Source of the DNA: Alternaria dauci
Lineage: Eukaryota > Ascomycota > Dothideomycetes > Pleosporales > Pleosporaceae
NCBI RefSeq assembly: GCF_042100115.1
Contig: NC_091278.1
Coordinates: 620,001 to 684,000, forward strand
Direction of reading: 5' to 3'
Length of the DNA: 64,000 bases
Part shown: piece after piece, positions 22,237 to 33,596 of the stretch
How the letters are laid out: each line of letters opens with the position of its first letter
Position numbering within the stretch: position 1 is the stretch's first letter
Program-made: the position numbers and the translations under genes
Notes under the pieces: generated by a model
The model's input: only the letters and a program-made list of their open reading frames with translations
What the model was told of the DNA's origin: nothing
Database searches by the model: none

Positions 22237-23988
22237 CTAAGCAAGCCTCAAGCCGTTTTGCTCAGGCTTGAACCATTCCCGCAGAAGATCGTCCAATATC
22301 TCGTTAGCACCTTTTTTCGCCTCTTGACTGCTCTTACCCTGACACTCGATATAAAGCTTAATCTTCGGCTCGGTTCCGCTTCCTCTGACTGTGAATACCG
22401 CCCCATCATCTAGCTCACATGTTATCATCTGGCTAGTGACATCTACCGGCAGATCGGGCTTGTGGTCCTTGCTTTTTGAGTCATAGCCTAGGGTCAGATC
22501 TCGCCAGCGCACGATCTTGCGGGACCCGATGGTAGTGGGGTGCGGGCTGCCCAATGCGCGGATGGCTGTGAACACGGACGTTGTCACGGATGGCGATGGC
22601 GATACGAGATAGGTGTTTGCGTCTTCGAAGTAGCCAAGATACTCGTAGAGCTGCAGCAGCTTGGCGTATGGAGTGAGACCTTGCGTAGCCCAATGCGATG
22701 CGGCAGTGAGAAAGACTGCAGCTGCGCTGATGGAGTCCTTGTCATGTACGGTTTGTGGAATCATATATCCCAAGGCTTCTTCAAACGCGTAGACGACGTC
22801 ATAGCCTTCGCTGTCGAGTTGTCGCGCTACATTTCCAAGCCACTTAAATCCGGTTAAAGTTTCGGTAAATTTGAAGCCTTCCTTCTTCGCCAAAGCGGCG
22901 AGCATCCTGGAACTGACAGTGGAAGCCAGCATCGCGAGCTTCTCTCGTGGTTTTGTCTCTGGGTAGCGTTCGAAGAGATACGATCCGAGTAGCGCTCCAA
23001 GCTGGTTCCCGCTGAAGATGTGCCATCTGTCTCCCACCTTCTCTGCCGCCGCGAGTCGGTCCGCATCAGGATCGCTAGCGAGGATAAGGCGTACGGATGA
23101 CTTGTCGGCCGTTTCGATTGCCAGGTCGAGCGCACCCTTTTCTTCAGGGTTCGGAAACTTTACCGTGGGAAAGTCAGGGTCAGGCTGTGCTTGAGCTTCC
23201 ACCACAGTCATTTGAGAGGCCACACCAAGTGTCTCTGCGCATCGCTGCATGGCACTAAGTCCAACACCATGCATGGGCGTATACACGAACTTGAGCTCTG
23301 GGTCCATCTTGACTTGGACGTGCTCGGGCTGCGCAGCGCAAAGGATGGCCCTGTGGTAGTTGTCTTGTACTAGTCCTAGACTTCCTTCGACTAGGAGCGA
23401 GGAATCTACCAGCGTCGTATCCCAAGTGACAGGCTTCAGGTTTTCCATGATACATTCAGCGATTCCGCTATCGTGAGGAGGAATGATCTGGCATCCATTC
23501 GACCAGTAGACCTTGTATCCGTTGTCTTTGGCCGGGTTGTGACTGGCTGTAATCATGATTCCAGCAGCGGCTTCGAGTTCGCGAACGCCAAAGGGAACCA
23601 TGGGCGTATGGCTGGGTTCTTCATACCACCACACCTTGATGCCTTTTGCAACAAAAGCGGCCGCGGTGAGCTTGGCGAACTTTTCTGAATTGTGCCTCGC
23701 ATCTCTGCCAATGACAACACCCCTTCGTTTTACGTTTTCTTCGGTTTTGAGTAGGTAGGCCGCGAGCCCTTGGGAAGCTTGTATCACCGTCAGGGAGTTC
23801 ATGCAAGCGAAACCGCCCTGCATGGGCCCTCTGAGTCCAGCTGTTCCAAAAGCGATGCGATGTCGAAGGCGCTTCTCGAGCTCGTCGGTATCACCATCGA
23901 CTAGCAGCTTGTAGATTTCATCTGTAGTTGTTTTGTCTTGGTCGAGCTCCAGCCACTGCCTCGCCAATTCCTTGATATCTTGAGTCAT
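22237..23988 (-). CDS. PRM15: Phosphopentomutase / phosphoglucomutase (PRM15/PGM3 type)
   Basis: One intron-free exon of 583 residues starts at ATG 23988. Family landmarks are all present: FGTAGLRG at 47-54, the phosphoserine loop TASHNP with Ser149, followed by KDNGYKVYW, the Mg-binding loop DPDADR at 306-311, the sugar-binding FEEALGY near 400, and the phosphate-binding RGSGTEPKIKLY near the C-terminus. The length and the KDNGYK extension match the PGM2/PRM15 branch of the alpha-D-phosphohexomutases rather than classical PGM1. In yeast that enzyme mainly interconverts ribose-1-phosphate and ribose-5-phosphate and has weak phosphoglucomutase activity. It acts in the cytosol in nucleoside salvage and links to the pentose phosphate pathway. 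The gene shares a 584-bp divergent region with the desaturase gene. Confidence 0.93.
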   Translation of the reverse strand: MTQDIKELARQWLELDQDKTTTDEIYKLLVDGDTDELEKRLRHRIAFGTAGLRGPMQGGFACMNSLTVIQASQGLAAYLLKTEENVKRRGVVIGRDARHNSEKFAKLTAAAFVAKGIKVWWYEEPSHTPMVPFGVRELEAAAGIMITASHNPAKDNGYKVYWSNGCQIIPPHDSGIAECIMENLKPVTWDTTLVDSSLLVEGSLGLVQDNYHRAILCAAQPEHVQVKMDPELKFVYTPMHGVGLSAMQRCAETLGVASQMTVVEAQAQPDPDFPTVKFPNPEEKGALDLAIETADKSSVRLILASDPDADRLAAAEKVGDRWHIFSGNQLGALLGSYLFERYPETKPREKLAMLASTVSSRMLAALAKKEGFKFTETLTGFKWLGNVARQLDSEGYDVVYAFEEALGYMIPQTVHDKDSISAAAVFLTAASHWATQGLTPYAKLLQLYEYLGYFEDANTYLVSPSPSVTTSVFTAIRALGSPHPTTIGSRKIVRWRDLTLGYDSKSKDHKPDLPVDVTSQMITCELDDGAVFTVRGSGTEPKIKLYIECQGKSSQEAKKGANEILDDLLREWFKPEQNGLRLA

Positions 23989-24572
23989 TGTGAGCTTTTG
24001 ATTTCCGCGATGGCGGTTGTGTTGAGCAAGCTGTTGGAGAAGAACTGTCGAACGGACAGACAGGCTGGAAGTTAACGGACGTTAGTCAGCATAAAAAGGC
24101 CATGTAGTGTCAGGCGCAGCAGGGTGAAGGAGTGTCGGAGTTTGCCGACAGAAAGCGGGCGACAGCAGACTCAAGTGGGCACCTGCCAGATTTATGCACT
24201 CCAAGACATTGGAATTTCTCTAGCCTCACGTGTGGGTTTTGGTGAGCTTCTGCTTAGGCATCTGGAGACTTGACGCCACGGGATGTTTTTAGAGGGGTAT
24301 GTGACGCCGTTTCTGGGTGCGGCTCTGGAGACGTGGTGAGGGCAACGTGGGGGCATTGGCGTTGCAGGGTCCAGGGCAGCTTCGGAAGTTTATCAGCTCA
24401 TCCTCTCCTGCTCCACTGGCCAGCTCCGGCGCAACGCCCTGCGAAACTGAGTTGCTTCTGAGATACCGCAAAGTTATCGTCCGACGGCGTCTGTCCTGGA
24501 ATTCGTCTGTCGCTTGAACCCGCAGCTGGACGCCCATTTGTGTGCCCGTCGCATACCACACCGCATCGCATC
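23989..24572. promoter_or_regulatory. Divergent promoter region of the mutase and desaturase genes
   Basis: These 584 bp separate the two start codons. An ATAAAAAGG run near 24090 is the only TATA-like sequence, and its strand assignment is unclear. No other motif is claimed. Confidence 0.45.
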
Positions 24573-26326
24573 ATGGCCACCCGGACGGACCGAAAGTCCA
24601 AAGTCTTTAGTCGGCGCGAGATTGAAGCTCAGATTGCCAATGGCCGCTCAATTGTCATCGTCGACAACAAGGTCTTGAAGGTGGATGCATGGCTGCCCTA
24701 CCACCCTGGCGGCGACAAAGCCATCCGGCACATGGTGGGCCGAGATGCTACAGACGAGGTCACTCGGTAAGCCTGCTTTGATCCACCATTACAGCTATTT
24801 GCTGACTCATAGCTAGTTTCCATTCTACGCAAACGCTCGAGCTCATGAACCGCTACCAAATCGGCCGCTTCGAAGGACGATGGCTCAACTTCCTACCGCC
24901 GATACAGGGAGGAAAGTTCAGGACGCAGGAAGAGCTGGACAAGCTTTCCGAGGAGGAGTACATGGAGTCGTGTTCATCTTCAGAGCACGAGACTGCGAGC
25001 TCGGCTTCTTCTGCCGGCAGTAGCCCTCTCTTTGAACCGGCGGACCGACCCTCTGCCTCCATTCGCAAGCGCAACGGCGTCGACGTTGGTAGAGCTTCTT
25101 CAAGCTCCAGTGTCTCATCGGTTGAACTAGAAGACGCCGTTGCCCCGAGGATGTCAGTGCTTGATAGACGAACACAGGAAGAGCTCGACTTCGACAAGGC
25201 CAAATACCCGTCTCTAGATCTAGCCACCCAAGATCGCATCACACAAAAGTACCGCGAGCTACAGGTGCGTATAAAACAGCAAGGGCTCTACGATTGCAAC
25301 TATGCCGACTACGGTGTCGAATGCCTACGCTATGCGTCCTTCTTGGCCGGATTCCTGTTTTTGTTGTCATCTGGTTGGTATATTACCAGTGCCATCCCGC
25401 TTGCGTGCCTGTGGCACCAGCTCACGTTTACGGTCCATGATGCCGGACACATGGGCATTACCCACGACTTCACGACCGATTCCATAATCGCAATGTTCAT
25501 TGCCTCGTACGTGGGCGGATTGAGCGCTTGCTGGTGGAAATACAACCATAACGTCCACCATTTCGTTACAAACCACCCCGAACACGACCCCGACATCCAG
25601 TATATTCCCTTCTTCGCCATCACGCATCGATTTCTAGAGAGTCTCAACACGACTTTCTATGAGTGGGTCATGGAATATGATGCCTTTGCAAAGTTCATGG
25701 TCCGGATACAACACTACACCTACTACCCGATCATGCTGTTCGCACGCTTCAACCTGTATAGATTGTCTTGGACCTATCTGCTCCTTGGAAAAGGCCCCAG
25801 GAAAGGACCTGCATGGTGGCATCGCTACTTTGAAATTGTGGGCATGGTAGTCTTCATGACCTGGTTCGGCTACGGGGTGGTGTACAAGTCCATTCCTGAC
25901 AACTGGAGTCGGTTCTGGTTTGTCCTTATTGCCCACGCGCTTACGTCTCCTCTTCATGTGCAAATCACGCTGTCCCATTTCGCTATGAGTACAGCGGATC
26001 TGGGTGTTCACGAGTCATTTGCTCAGAAGATGCTTCGCACAACGATGGATGTTGATTGCCCTCAGTGGTTGGACTTCTTCCATGGTGGCCTCCAGTTCCA
26101 GGCCATCCACCACCTGTATCCACGAGTCCCCCGTCACAACCTTAGACAGACCCGGAAATTGGTTCAGGAGTTCTGTAACGAAGTCGATATACCGTATGCG
26201 CTATACGGTTTCGTCGATGGCAACAAGCAGGTCATTGGGCGACTTGCTGATGTGGCAAGACAGGCTGCCATCCTTGCTGAATGCCAGAGGACAATTGCTG
26301 CGGAAGGAGACTATGGAATGCATTGA
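24573..26326 (+). CDS. Sphingolipid Delta8-desaturase with N-terminal cytochrome b5 domain
   Basis: Exon 1 is 24573-24766 and exon 2 is 24817-26326, with a 50-bp intron ending CTAG, giving 567 residues. The cytochrome b5 domain comes first, with the heme ligand motif HPGG at 44-47 and the second His at about 67 right after the splice join. Next is a Ser/Glu-rich linker of about 100 residues. The desaturase core has four hydrophobic segments and the three His boxes HDAGH (272-276), HNVHH (309-313) and QAIHH (493-497). The Gln in the third box is typical of front-end desaturases. In filamentous fungi this architecture belongs to the Delta8 desaturase that acts on the long-chain base of glucosylceramides in the ER, using electrons from the fused cytochrome b5. 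Delta6 fatty-acid desaturase is an alternative by domain order, but sequence style favours the sphingolipid enzyme. Confidence 0.87.
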
Positions 26327-27182
26327 AGGATATACTGTAGATACCATAGAGCAACACGATACGTTATTTGTCCACTTGATCTAAGATTCCATTGTAGCAA
26401 TGATTAGGTTTCGAAGCATTGCCTCAAGCCACGGGTCTGCCCAGGCTGTACAAAAGATGCTATGGTCGCAAACTTGCGACTGAAGTCTGCGCAGATCATT
26501 GTCTGCTCGGATGAAGTTCCGACACCAGAACCAGGGATGGGTGGGAAGTGGAGGCTTGCTTGTCCGCCGCGTTCCGCTGCTGAGAACATGCTGAAAGGTA
26601 CACTCGCGACAGGCGCCTCAACCCTGCCACACCAACTTGCACCCCGGTCCTATCCTACGATAGGAAAAATAGGTAGTTCGATATGCAGGTAATCTTCGGC
26701 GCCAGCTCAGTAAGCTCAGGTATATGTCACGCCATGGATGGCAGATTGACAGGAACGCGTCGCCCACTAGCGTGACTGATGGTCGACCCCACCTCGGTCC
26801 ATCAGGCCATGACGCAACCAACAAACAGCCACAAGAGGAATTTGTCGCTATGATGGTATCGCGCTGCAGTAGCATGATTCTGTACAGAGCACCAATGACA
26901 GAGCTCAATGCGTCAGGAGAGCGTCTCCGGCTCTGCCGCTGGCCAGCTTCCAGGCTTCCAACCGCGACTACTGACGCGCGACTGCTTAAAGGCTCTGTAC
27001 CTCTACGTTTTGGCATTCTCCGAAACCATTACTTCTCAATCCCTACATATATTTCCTGCCTGCGTTTACTCTTCAGAGCTTCTGTATCTCTGCGCAATCA
27101 AGCTACTTCTCTCAGGACCTAGCTTTACTCGAAACCTTACCTGAACGCAAGAAAGGTCGGACCTTTCAAACAACCTGCAATC
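26327..27182. other. Promoter region of the phosphoketolase gene
   Basis: No gene is supported in these 856 bp. The last 150 bp are T/C-rich and look like a transcribed leader. Two SYGGRG-type hexamers occur, as expected by chance, so no carbon-catabolite site is claimed. Confidence 0.45.
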
Positions 27183-29862
27183 ATGGACGCCATGATCGCG
27201 AAGGCTCCTGCAGACCCGGAGACAGTGGTCGAGGATGTCGAGAATCTCAGCATCTCCCCATACGGGCCCGCAAGGTCATCAGTCGTCGAGCACCCCCTCA
27301 GCGAGGATGAGGTGCGAAAGATGACCGACTACTTCCACGCTTCTCTGTACATGTGCTTGGGCATGATATATCTTCGGAGGAACCCTCTTCTCCGCGACCC
27401 ACTCACCCTGGACCATCTCAAGCGACGCCTTTTAGGGCATTGGGGATCGGATGCTGGACAGAGCTTCACATGGATTCATATGGTATGAATAATTGCATGC
27501 CGCTCTGGAATTGTAACAGGCTAACATTGTAATACGTAGAACCGTCTCATCAAGAAGTACGATCTGGACGCCATCTTCATTTCTGGCCCTGGTCATGGCG
27601 CGCCCGCTGTACTCTCAAACAGTTTCCTTGAGGGTGTCTACTCCGAGGTCTATCCCGACAAGAGCGAGGACGAGGAGGGCATGAGGCGCTTTTTCAAATC
27701 CTTCTCCTTCCCCGGCGGAATCGGATCTCATGCCACACCCGAAACACCTGGTAGCTTGCACGAGGGTGGTGAGCTGGGTTACTCCATCTCTCACGCTTTC
27801 GGGACGGTCTTTGATCACCCAGATCTGATTGCTCTGACTATGGTTGGAGACGGTGAGTCTGAGACTGGCCCTCTTGCCACGAGCTGGCATTCAACCAAGT
27901 TTCTGAACCCGATCACGGATGGTGCGGTCTTGCCCGTATTGCATCTGAATGGCTACAAGGTATGGCGCTCAACGTCTTAGAAGGACTTGGCTAATACTTC
28001 ACAGATCAACAACCCCACGGTTCTCGCTCGTGTGAGCCGCAAGGAGCTCGAAGCGCTCTTCATCGGTTACGGATGGACGCCCTACTTCGTCGAGGGAAGC
28101 GATATCCCATCAATGCACCAAGCCATGGCTGCTACGATGGAACGATGCGTCACAAAGATTCGTGAATATCAGAAGGAGGCTAGAGACTCGGGCAAAGCTT
28201 TTAGGCCGCGCTGGCCCATGATTGTGCTCCGTACACCCAAGGGCTGGACAGCACCCAGGAAGCTCGATGGAGACCACTTCTTGGAGGGCTTCTGGCGGGC
28301 GCATCAAGTCCCCCTTACAAATGTTCTCAAGGATAAGTCTCAGCTCAAGATACTGGAAGAGTGGATGCGCTCGTACGAGCCTGAGAAGCACTTCGACAAG
28401 AACGGCAAGCTCGTTCCTGAACTTAGAGAACTGGCTCCAACTGGCAACAGGAGGATGAGCGCTAACCCTGTCGCGAACGGTGGCCTTATCCGCCACAAGC
28501 TCCATGTACCCGACTTCCGTGACTACTCTATCGATGTCACCAAGGGCGGTGTTGCCAAGGTCGGTAGTATGGCCAACTGCGCGGCCTTCTTGCGCGATAT
28601 CATCAAACAGAACCCGAAAGACTTCCGGCTGTTTGGCCCTGACGAGACTGAATCCAACAAGCTTGGCAAGGTTTACGAGGCAGGAAAGAAGGTCTGGATG
28701 GGCGAGTATTTTGAGGAAGACGAGGATGGTGGTAATCTAGCTTTCGACGGGCGCGTTATGGAGATGCTATCTGAGCACACTGTAGAGGTAAGATACACGA
28801 ACCCTCTTCGATGCCACAATACTAACTTTGCTCAGGGCTGGTTGGAGGGTTACATCCTCTCCGGACGACACGGTCTGCTCAACAGCTACGAACCTTTCAT
28901 TCATATCATTGACTCCATGGTCAACCAGCACTGTAAATGGATTGAGAAGTGCCTCGAAGTCGAGTGGAGACAGAAGATTGCTTCGCTCAACATTCTGCTG
29001 TAAGTGTCTCTGTACGGAATGCATGTGAGACTTAGACTGACTTCGTACACCCATATTCAGTACTGCGACCGTTTGGCGACAAGACCACAACGGATTCACA
29101 CATCAAGATCCTGGATTCCTCGACGTAGTGGCCAACAAGAGTCCCGAAGTTGTCCGTATCTACCTGCCGCCGGACGCCAACTGCCTGCTTTCGACGATGA
29201 ACCACTGCCTCCGTAGCGAAAACTACGTCAACGTCATCGTTGCCGACAAGCAAGAGCATCTTCAATATCTCACCATGGAGCAAGCCATTGCCCATTGCAC
29301 AAAGGGCGTTGGCATCTGGGAATGGGCGAGTAATGACAAGGATCAGGAGCCTGACATTGTCATGGCATCGTGTGGTGATGTTTCCACACACGAAGCCCTC
29401 GCCGCCACAGCATTGCTGCGCACGCATCTGCCTGAGCTCAAGATCCGCTTCGTCAATGTTGTCGATCTCTTCAAACTGATTGACGAGGACCAGCACCCAC
29501 ACGGTCTTAAGGCACATGAGTACAAGGCCATCTTCACCGACAACGTACCGTGTATCTTCAACTTCCACTCCTACCCCTGGCTCATCCACCGCCTGACATA
29601 TGGCCGCAAGGGCCAGCAGAACCTGCTCGTCCGTGGGTACAGGGAGAAGGGCAACATCGACACCCCTCTCGAGCTGGCTATCAGGAACGGTACTGATCGC
29701 TATAGTCTGGCGATTGACGCACTTGACCACATTCCCAGTCTGGGTAACAAGGGTGCGGCAACGAGGGAGAAGTTGCTGGATGAGCAGATCAAGGCCAAGA
29801 ACTATGCGTACCACGAGGGCATGGATCCTAAAGAGACTGAGGACTGGGTTTGGCCGTTTTAG
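27183..29862 (+). CDS. Xfp-family phosphoketolase (xylulose-5-phosphate/fructose-6-phosphate)
   Basis: Five exons: 27183-27482, 27540-27959, 28005-28787, 28836-28999 and 29061-29862, giving 822 residues, the normal length. Family marks include [25 protein letters not shown], the thiamine-diphosphate region [26 protein letters not shown], and [16 protein letters not shown]. The thiamine diphosphate-dependent enzyme cleaves xylulose-5-P (and often fructose-6-P) with phosphate to acetyl-phosphate plus glyceraldehyde-3-P (or erythrose-4-P). In fungi this feeds acetate kinase or acetyl-CoA formation in the cytosol. The fourth exon starts [10 protein letters not shown], as in other family members. 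The 48-bp intron before it (28788-28835) is a multiple of three and has no in-frame stop, so a retained form would add 16 residues. The protein ends DWVWPF. Confidence 0.93.
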
Positions 29863-30200
29863 TTGCTTCCCTAGTATGGGTGAACGAGTGCGATTACTTT
29901 CTTCTGGGTTGAGATTGAGATTCGGGCTACGATGCTGTATGATAATAATAGCATGAATGATTTGCTATAGCCTCCTCGCCTCTATGACAACCTGAGCGAA
30001 TAATATATCATCGACGGAAAACACCGTTGACGAAGAGTCTGGGTTCCTAAGAACCAAACTATGCAAGACAGTCTCTGCTGCCGAACCCAAAAACGCCATT
30101 TCTATGCAATGTAAACCTGCGCTCACGACAGGCGCGCTGCCAAAGAACGCCGTGAACACCATGCTTGGTAACAACGAAAGAGCAAAAAGCGAGCCTAAGC
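29863..30200. other. Convergent 3' gap
   Basis: These 338 bp separate the stops of the phosphoketolase and kinesin genes. No other feature is visible. Confidence 0.5.
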
Positions 30201-32576
30201 TCAGAAATCGTAACTAGTATTAAGGCTCAACCCCATTCTCATGTTATCCACCGTCTTGCCCCCAACACCTTTAAGCATAGCCAGCGATTCCAGATCCATG
30301 ATTTCCGCATCGTCCATTTCGACCAGGCAGTTTACGATGTTATCCGCTTTCTTTGCACCGACACCCTTTAGCGCTTTGATCTGGTTGACGTCTCGCGAAT
30401 TGATAATTTTGAGGAGGTGCGAAGTACGAGGTGTTTGCTGAGCGGCGGAGTGGACAGGTAGATCGATGGTGGTAGTGGTAGCAGCGGCGTCGTCACGGAA
30501 TATGGGCAGTTTCTTGGTGGTCTTTCTTGGTTTGCGGGTGGCTTTGGGTTTGCTGGTGTACTGGAAGCTGGTGTCGGAGGCGTAGGATTCTTCGTGGTCA
30601 GAGGGTGGCGGGGGAGCAAATTCTTCGTCGTCTTCGGATTCATCTTTGTAGACTATCTTAGGCTTCGGGGTCTTCTTTTCAGCTTTGAGGGGGGCCATGA
30701 GAACGTTTGTAACAGGGGCTGCAGCATGCGACGGGAGTTGGACGGGGGCGGAGACATGCTTGGTGCTTTCCTCCCTTTTGGCGCGTATTCGGTCTTCGAG
30801 CGTCTTCATCTTAGACTCTAGCTTTGCGTTGCCAGGAAAGAATGGCTGTGCCAGTTGGTACATTCTCAGTGCACTGGTATCTTCTCCACGCATGTGGTGT
30901 TGCTTCGCCATGAGCAGAAACTGCAAGCCCTGCGACTTTCCGTCCTCTTCGTGTGCATCAATGCGGTGCTCGAGCTCGTCCAACCGCTTCTGCAGCTCTG
31001 CAGAAAGTGCAGGCGCAGCTGTCCCAGCATCTTGCAATGCCTTGGCTGCCAGAGCCTCATCCACTTTCTGTGCGATGAGAGCTTCAATCGAAGCTTTGGT
31101 CAGGGCCGGCTCTTTACTCGGTATCCGCGAGGTGTTATCCCCAGTTCGGAATGCCTTTGTCGGCCGGGTCGCGAAGGTGTTGCTAGGTTCAGCTGCTCGC
31201 TTGGAGCCCTCTGTTCTCCGTACTCCTTGGTTCTGTGCAAGGTTAGTCACACGAGGGGCAGCTTTGTGAGAATCAGAATATACAGAGAATGCCTTGATAG
31301 GCTTTTCCCCTTTCTTCTGCTTCTCCGCGTCTGGGATATTCGCATTGGCCTTGGCCGCGAGCGACCTTAACGGTTGCCGTGCCATGGCAGCTCCGCCAAT
31401 GCTCGTGGTTGTCGCCAATGGCTTGACTACCGTCTTGTACATCGGATCGTTTTCCACCTCGGCGACCTCAATCTTCTTAGTCCGGCTAGCGAAGTTCAGG
31501 GAGCTGATCGTGTCGAGGTGGTATGCGCGGGTGGGAGCAAGGTTCAGAATCATGACAGTTAAGCCCTTATTCTGACCGAGGGACAAGATTCTCGTCATCT
31601 TGGACTCGCGGTATGGGATGCGGCTGGCTTTCTTGTTCATGGCTTCGACGCATTGTGCAAGCACGAATAGCGACTTGTTGATGGCCGAACTCTCGACCAG
31701 GCGCTCCTTGTTGTTTTCGGTTCGTCTGTTGTCTTCGGATCCTGCAAGATCAATGCAAGATACTCGGCTGACGCGAACGGTTTCTTCGGTGGTCTGCGTG
31801 ATCTTTACGCAGAGGACGGCATGCGATCGAGAAGAATGCGCGTTGAGCTGCAGTATCGTTAGGAATGTGTTCGTGCGTGTGTCTCAGACGCGTATGGATT
31901 CTGACCTTGGTAGCAGATGTCGACCTGTTCATGTTGGCCTGGTCGTAAAGCTGCTCAAACTCCTTGAGCGTTGTGCATGGCTTTTCGGTAAGACCAACGA
32001 CGACCGTCTTGCCATGGTTGTCTCTGATGGGCAGACCCGATGGGGTGCGCTTCTCTGGGGGCTCGAACAGATCGTAGACGCGATCGCAGTAGATCTCAAA
32101 GTACTCGAGAGCAACCTCGACTTGTGTGGCACCGGCCGTGTCCTTCTCGATCTTCTTGCATCGACGGTAGATGGAGCTCAACAGTCTTGGGATGACACCG
32201 CGGTCGGCCAGCGACTTGCCTCCTCGCATTGTATGCGTCTTGCCGGTGCCGGTGCAGCCATGGGCAAAGATGGACAAGTCAAAGCCATTGAACAGATGCT
32301 TCACCGTCGGCGCGACTAGCCTCGAGTCAGCTTCAGTCCCGAAACGCGTCCCATGGCGAACTCACTCTCGGCGTCAAAAAGCTGCTGCTGTGTCGCGTCC
32401 TGCTCGTACACGGAGCTGAACTGGAAGCTGAAGGACTCGGCCTCGTTCTTGGGACTCGGTATCCGCACGACGGCCGGGGTGGTGTCGCCGTCCAATGTCT
32501 CCGCGGTGACAATGGTGTCTTTGTCGAGCTCCTGTTTCAGAAGAGGACGTATCCTCGCGACAACGCGTACGCTCAT
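30201..32576 (-). CDS. Kinesin-10-like motor with C-terminal helix-hairpin-helix DNA-binding motifs
   Basis: Three exons: 32366-32576 (MSVRVVARIRPLLKQ), 31906-32315 and 30201-31847, giving 755 residues. The motor is at the N-terminus: P-loop GCTGTGKTHT at about 90-99, switch I NAHSSRSHA around 209-217 right after the last splice join, and switch II DLAGSE at 240-245. The middle has a short helical region (LQKRLDELEHRIDAHEED) and a basic/acidic linker with KPKATRKPRKTTKK. The last 60 residues contain two helix-hairpin-helix-type turns, LKGVGAKKADN and LKGVGGKTVDN. A motor followed by C-terminal HhH motifs is the layout of kinesin-10 (Kid/KIF22, Nod), which carries chromosome arms along spindle microtubules and binds DNA directly. 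The role here is inferred from that layout. An MCB-like ACGCGT lies in the first intron, which may be chance. Confidence 0.87.
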
Positions 32577-33596
32577 GGTAAAGACCGAGGATGCAAGGCG
32601 GCACGATAAAAAGAGAAACAAAAAGTCTACGCCTACAGAGAAGAAAATGCGCGACCTACCGTACGTGACGTCGAAGCTCTGGCGATATTCTGCCGGTGCA
32701 AAGGGCCTGGTCCAGGCGGAATGGCGGTCTGTGTTGTTCTTCCTTGTCGAAACTCGCGTGTTGCCTGAGTAACCACCCTGCACCCACCGCCCAGACGAAT
32801 CAACATCCGGCACGTGCAAACCCGCCAACACATCTCGATCCACTATCAAAATCGTCGATAGCTACGGCTTACAGGCATCTAGCTGGCACTCCGTCCTGAG
32901 TGTTGAGACGCCGTCTTGTGGAGAAGTCGTGCGGGGTCCACGTCTCCAACGCATCGCAAAGCCGAGCGCCGGCAGTGTGTTGCATGAATAAGCGGAAGGC
33001 GGCAGCACTCAGCGGCTTCTGGTTCCGCAATCGAGGCGCATCTCGAAAAGCTATTTCCGGTATATGGAGACTTGGAGGCTCTGCGCGGGAGGCAGAGTCG
33101 CCCGGCCAGGCGCTTGAGGGTCGTGGCTCCATCATGCCATGTCGCCGTCTCATTGGTCCGCGGATGAAACACCAAGTCACGACTTCAGAGCACCACAGCC
33201 ACTCCTCTACTCACCAGCGCTACTCTCCTCTAAGGACCCAGTGACACGTCCAAATCACAGGCCGCTGCGACAATGCCGGGCCAGTACTACTCTTTGTTTC
33301 ATTGTATACTCAAACCGTGCTCATAGCGGCTAATGCAGCTTCAAAACCCGCTGCCAGCCTGCTCAGCACCGAGGCCCTCACAGTAGCCATCTGAACGTCT
33401 AGACTTTGGTTTGCTTGAGACGAACGATCATCGTTCTTTTCCTTGCTCTCTTTCCTTGCCGTCTGTTTCTCCTTGTCGATCATTTCTCTTAATCGTTCTC
33501 TATCTCAGTCTTGCCCTTCAGTCCATCGTTCTCCGTCTTGCCTACAAGCGCCGTCTTTCCTTCGTTCATTCACTTATAATAAAAGTCATCTTGACG
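32577..33596. promoter_or_regulatory. Divergent region between the kinesin and mucin-like genes
   Basis: No coding region is supported in these 1020 bp. The right third is very rich in C and T (33430-33560) and is probably the leader of the mucin-like gene. Frames on both strands around 32870-33240 lack ATG starts or protein character. Confidence 0.45.

Noticed and set aside
26547..26792. Two SYGGRG hexamers upstream of phosphoketolase as CreA sites
   Set aside because: The degenerate hexamer is expected about once per 250 bp on two strands, so two copies in 856 bp carry no signal.
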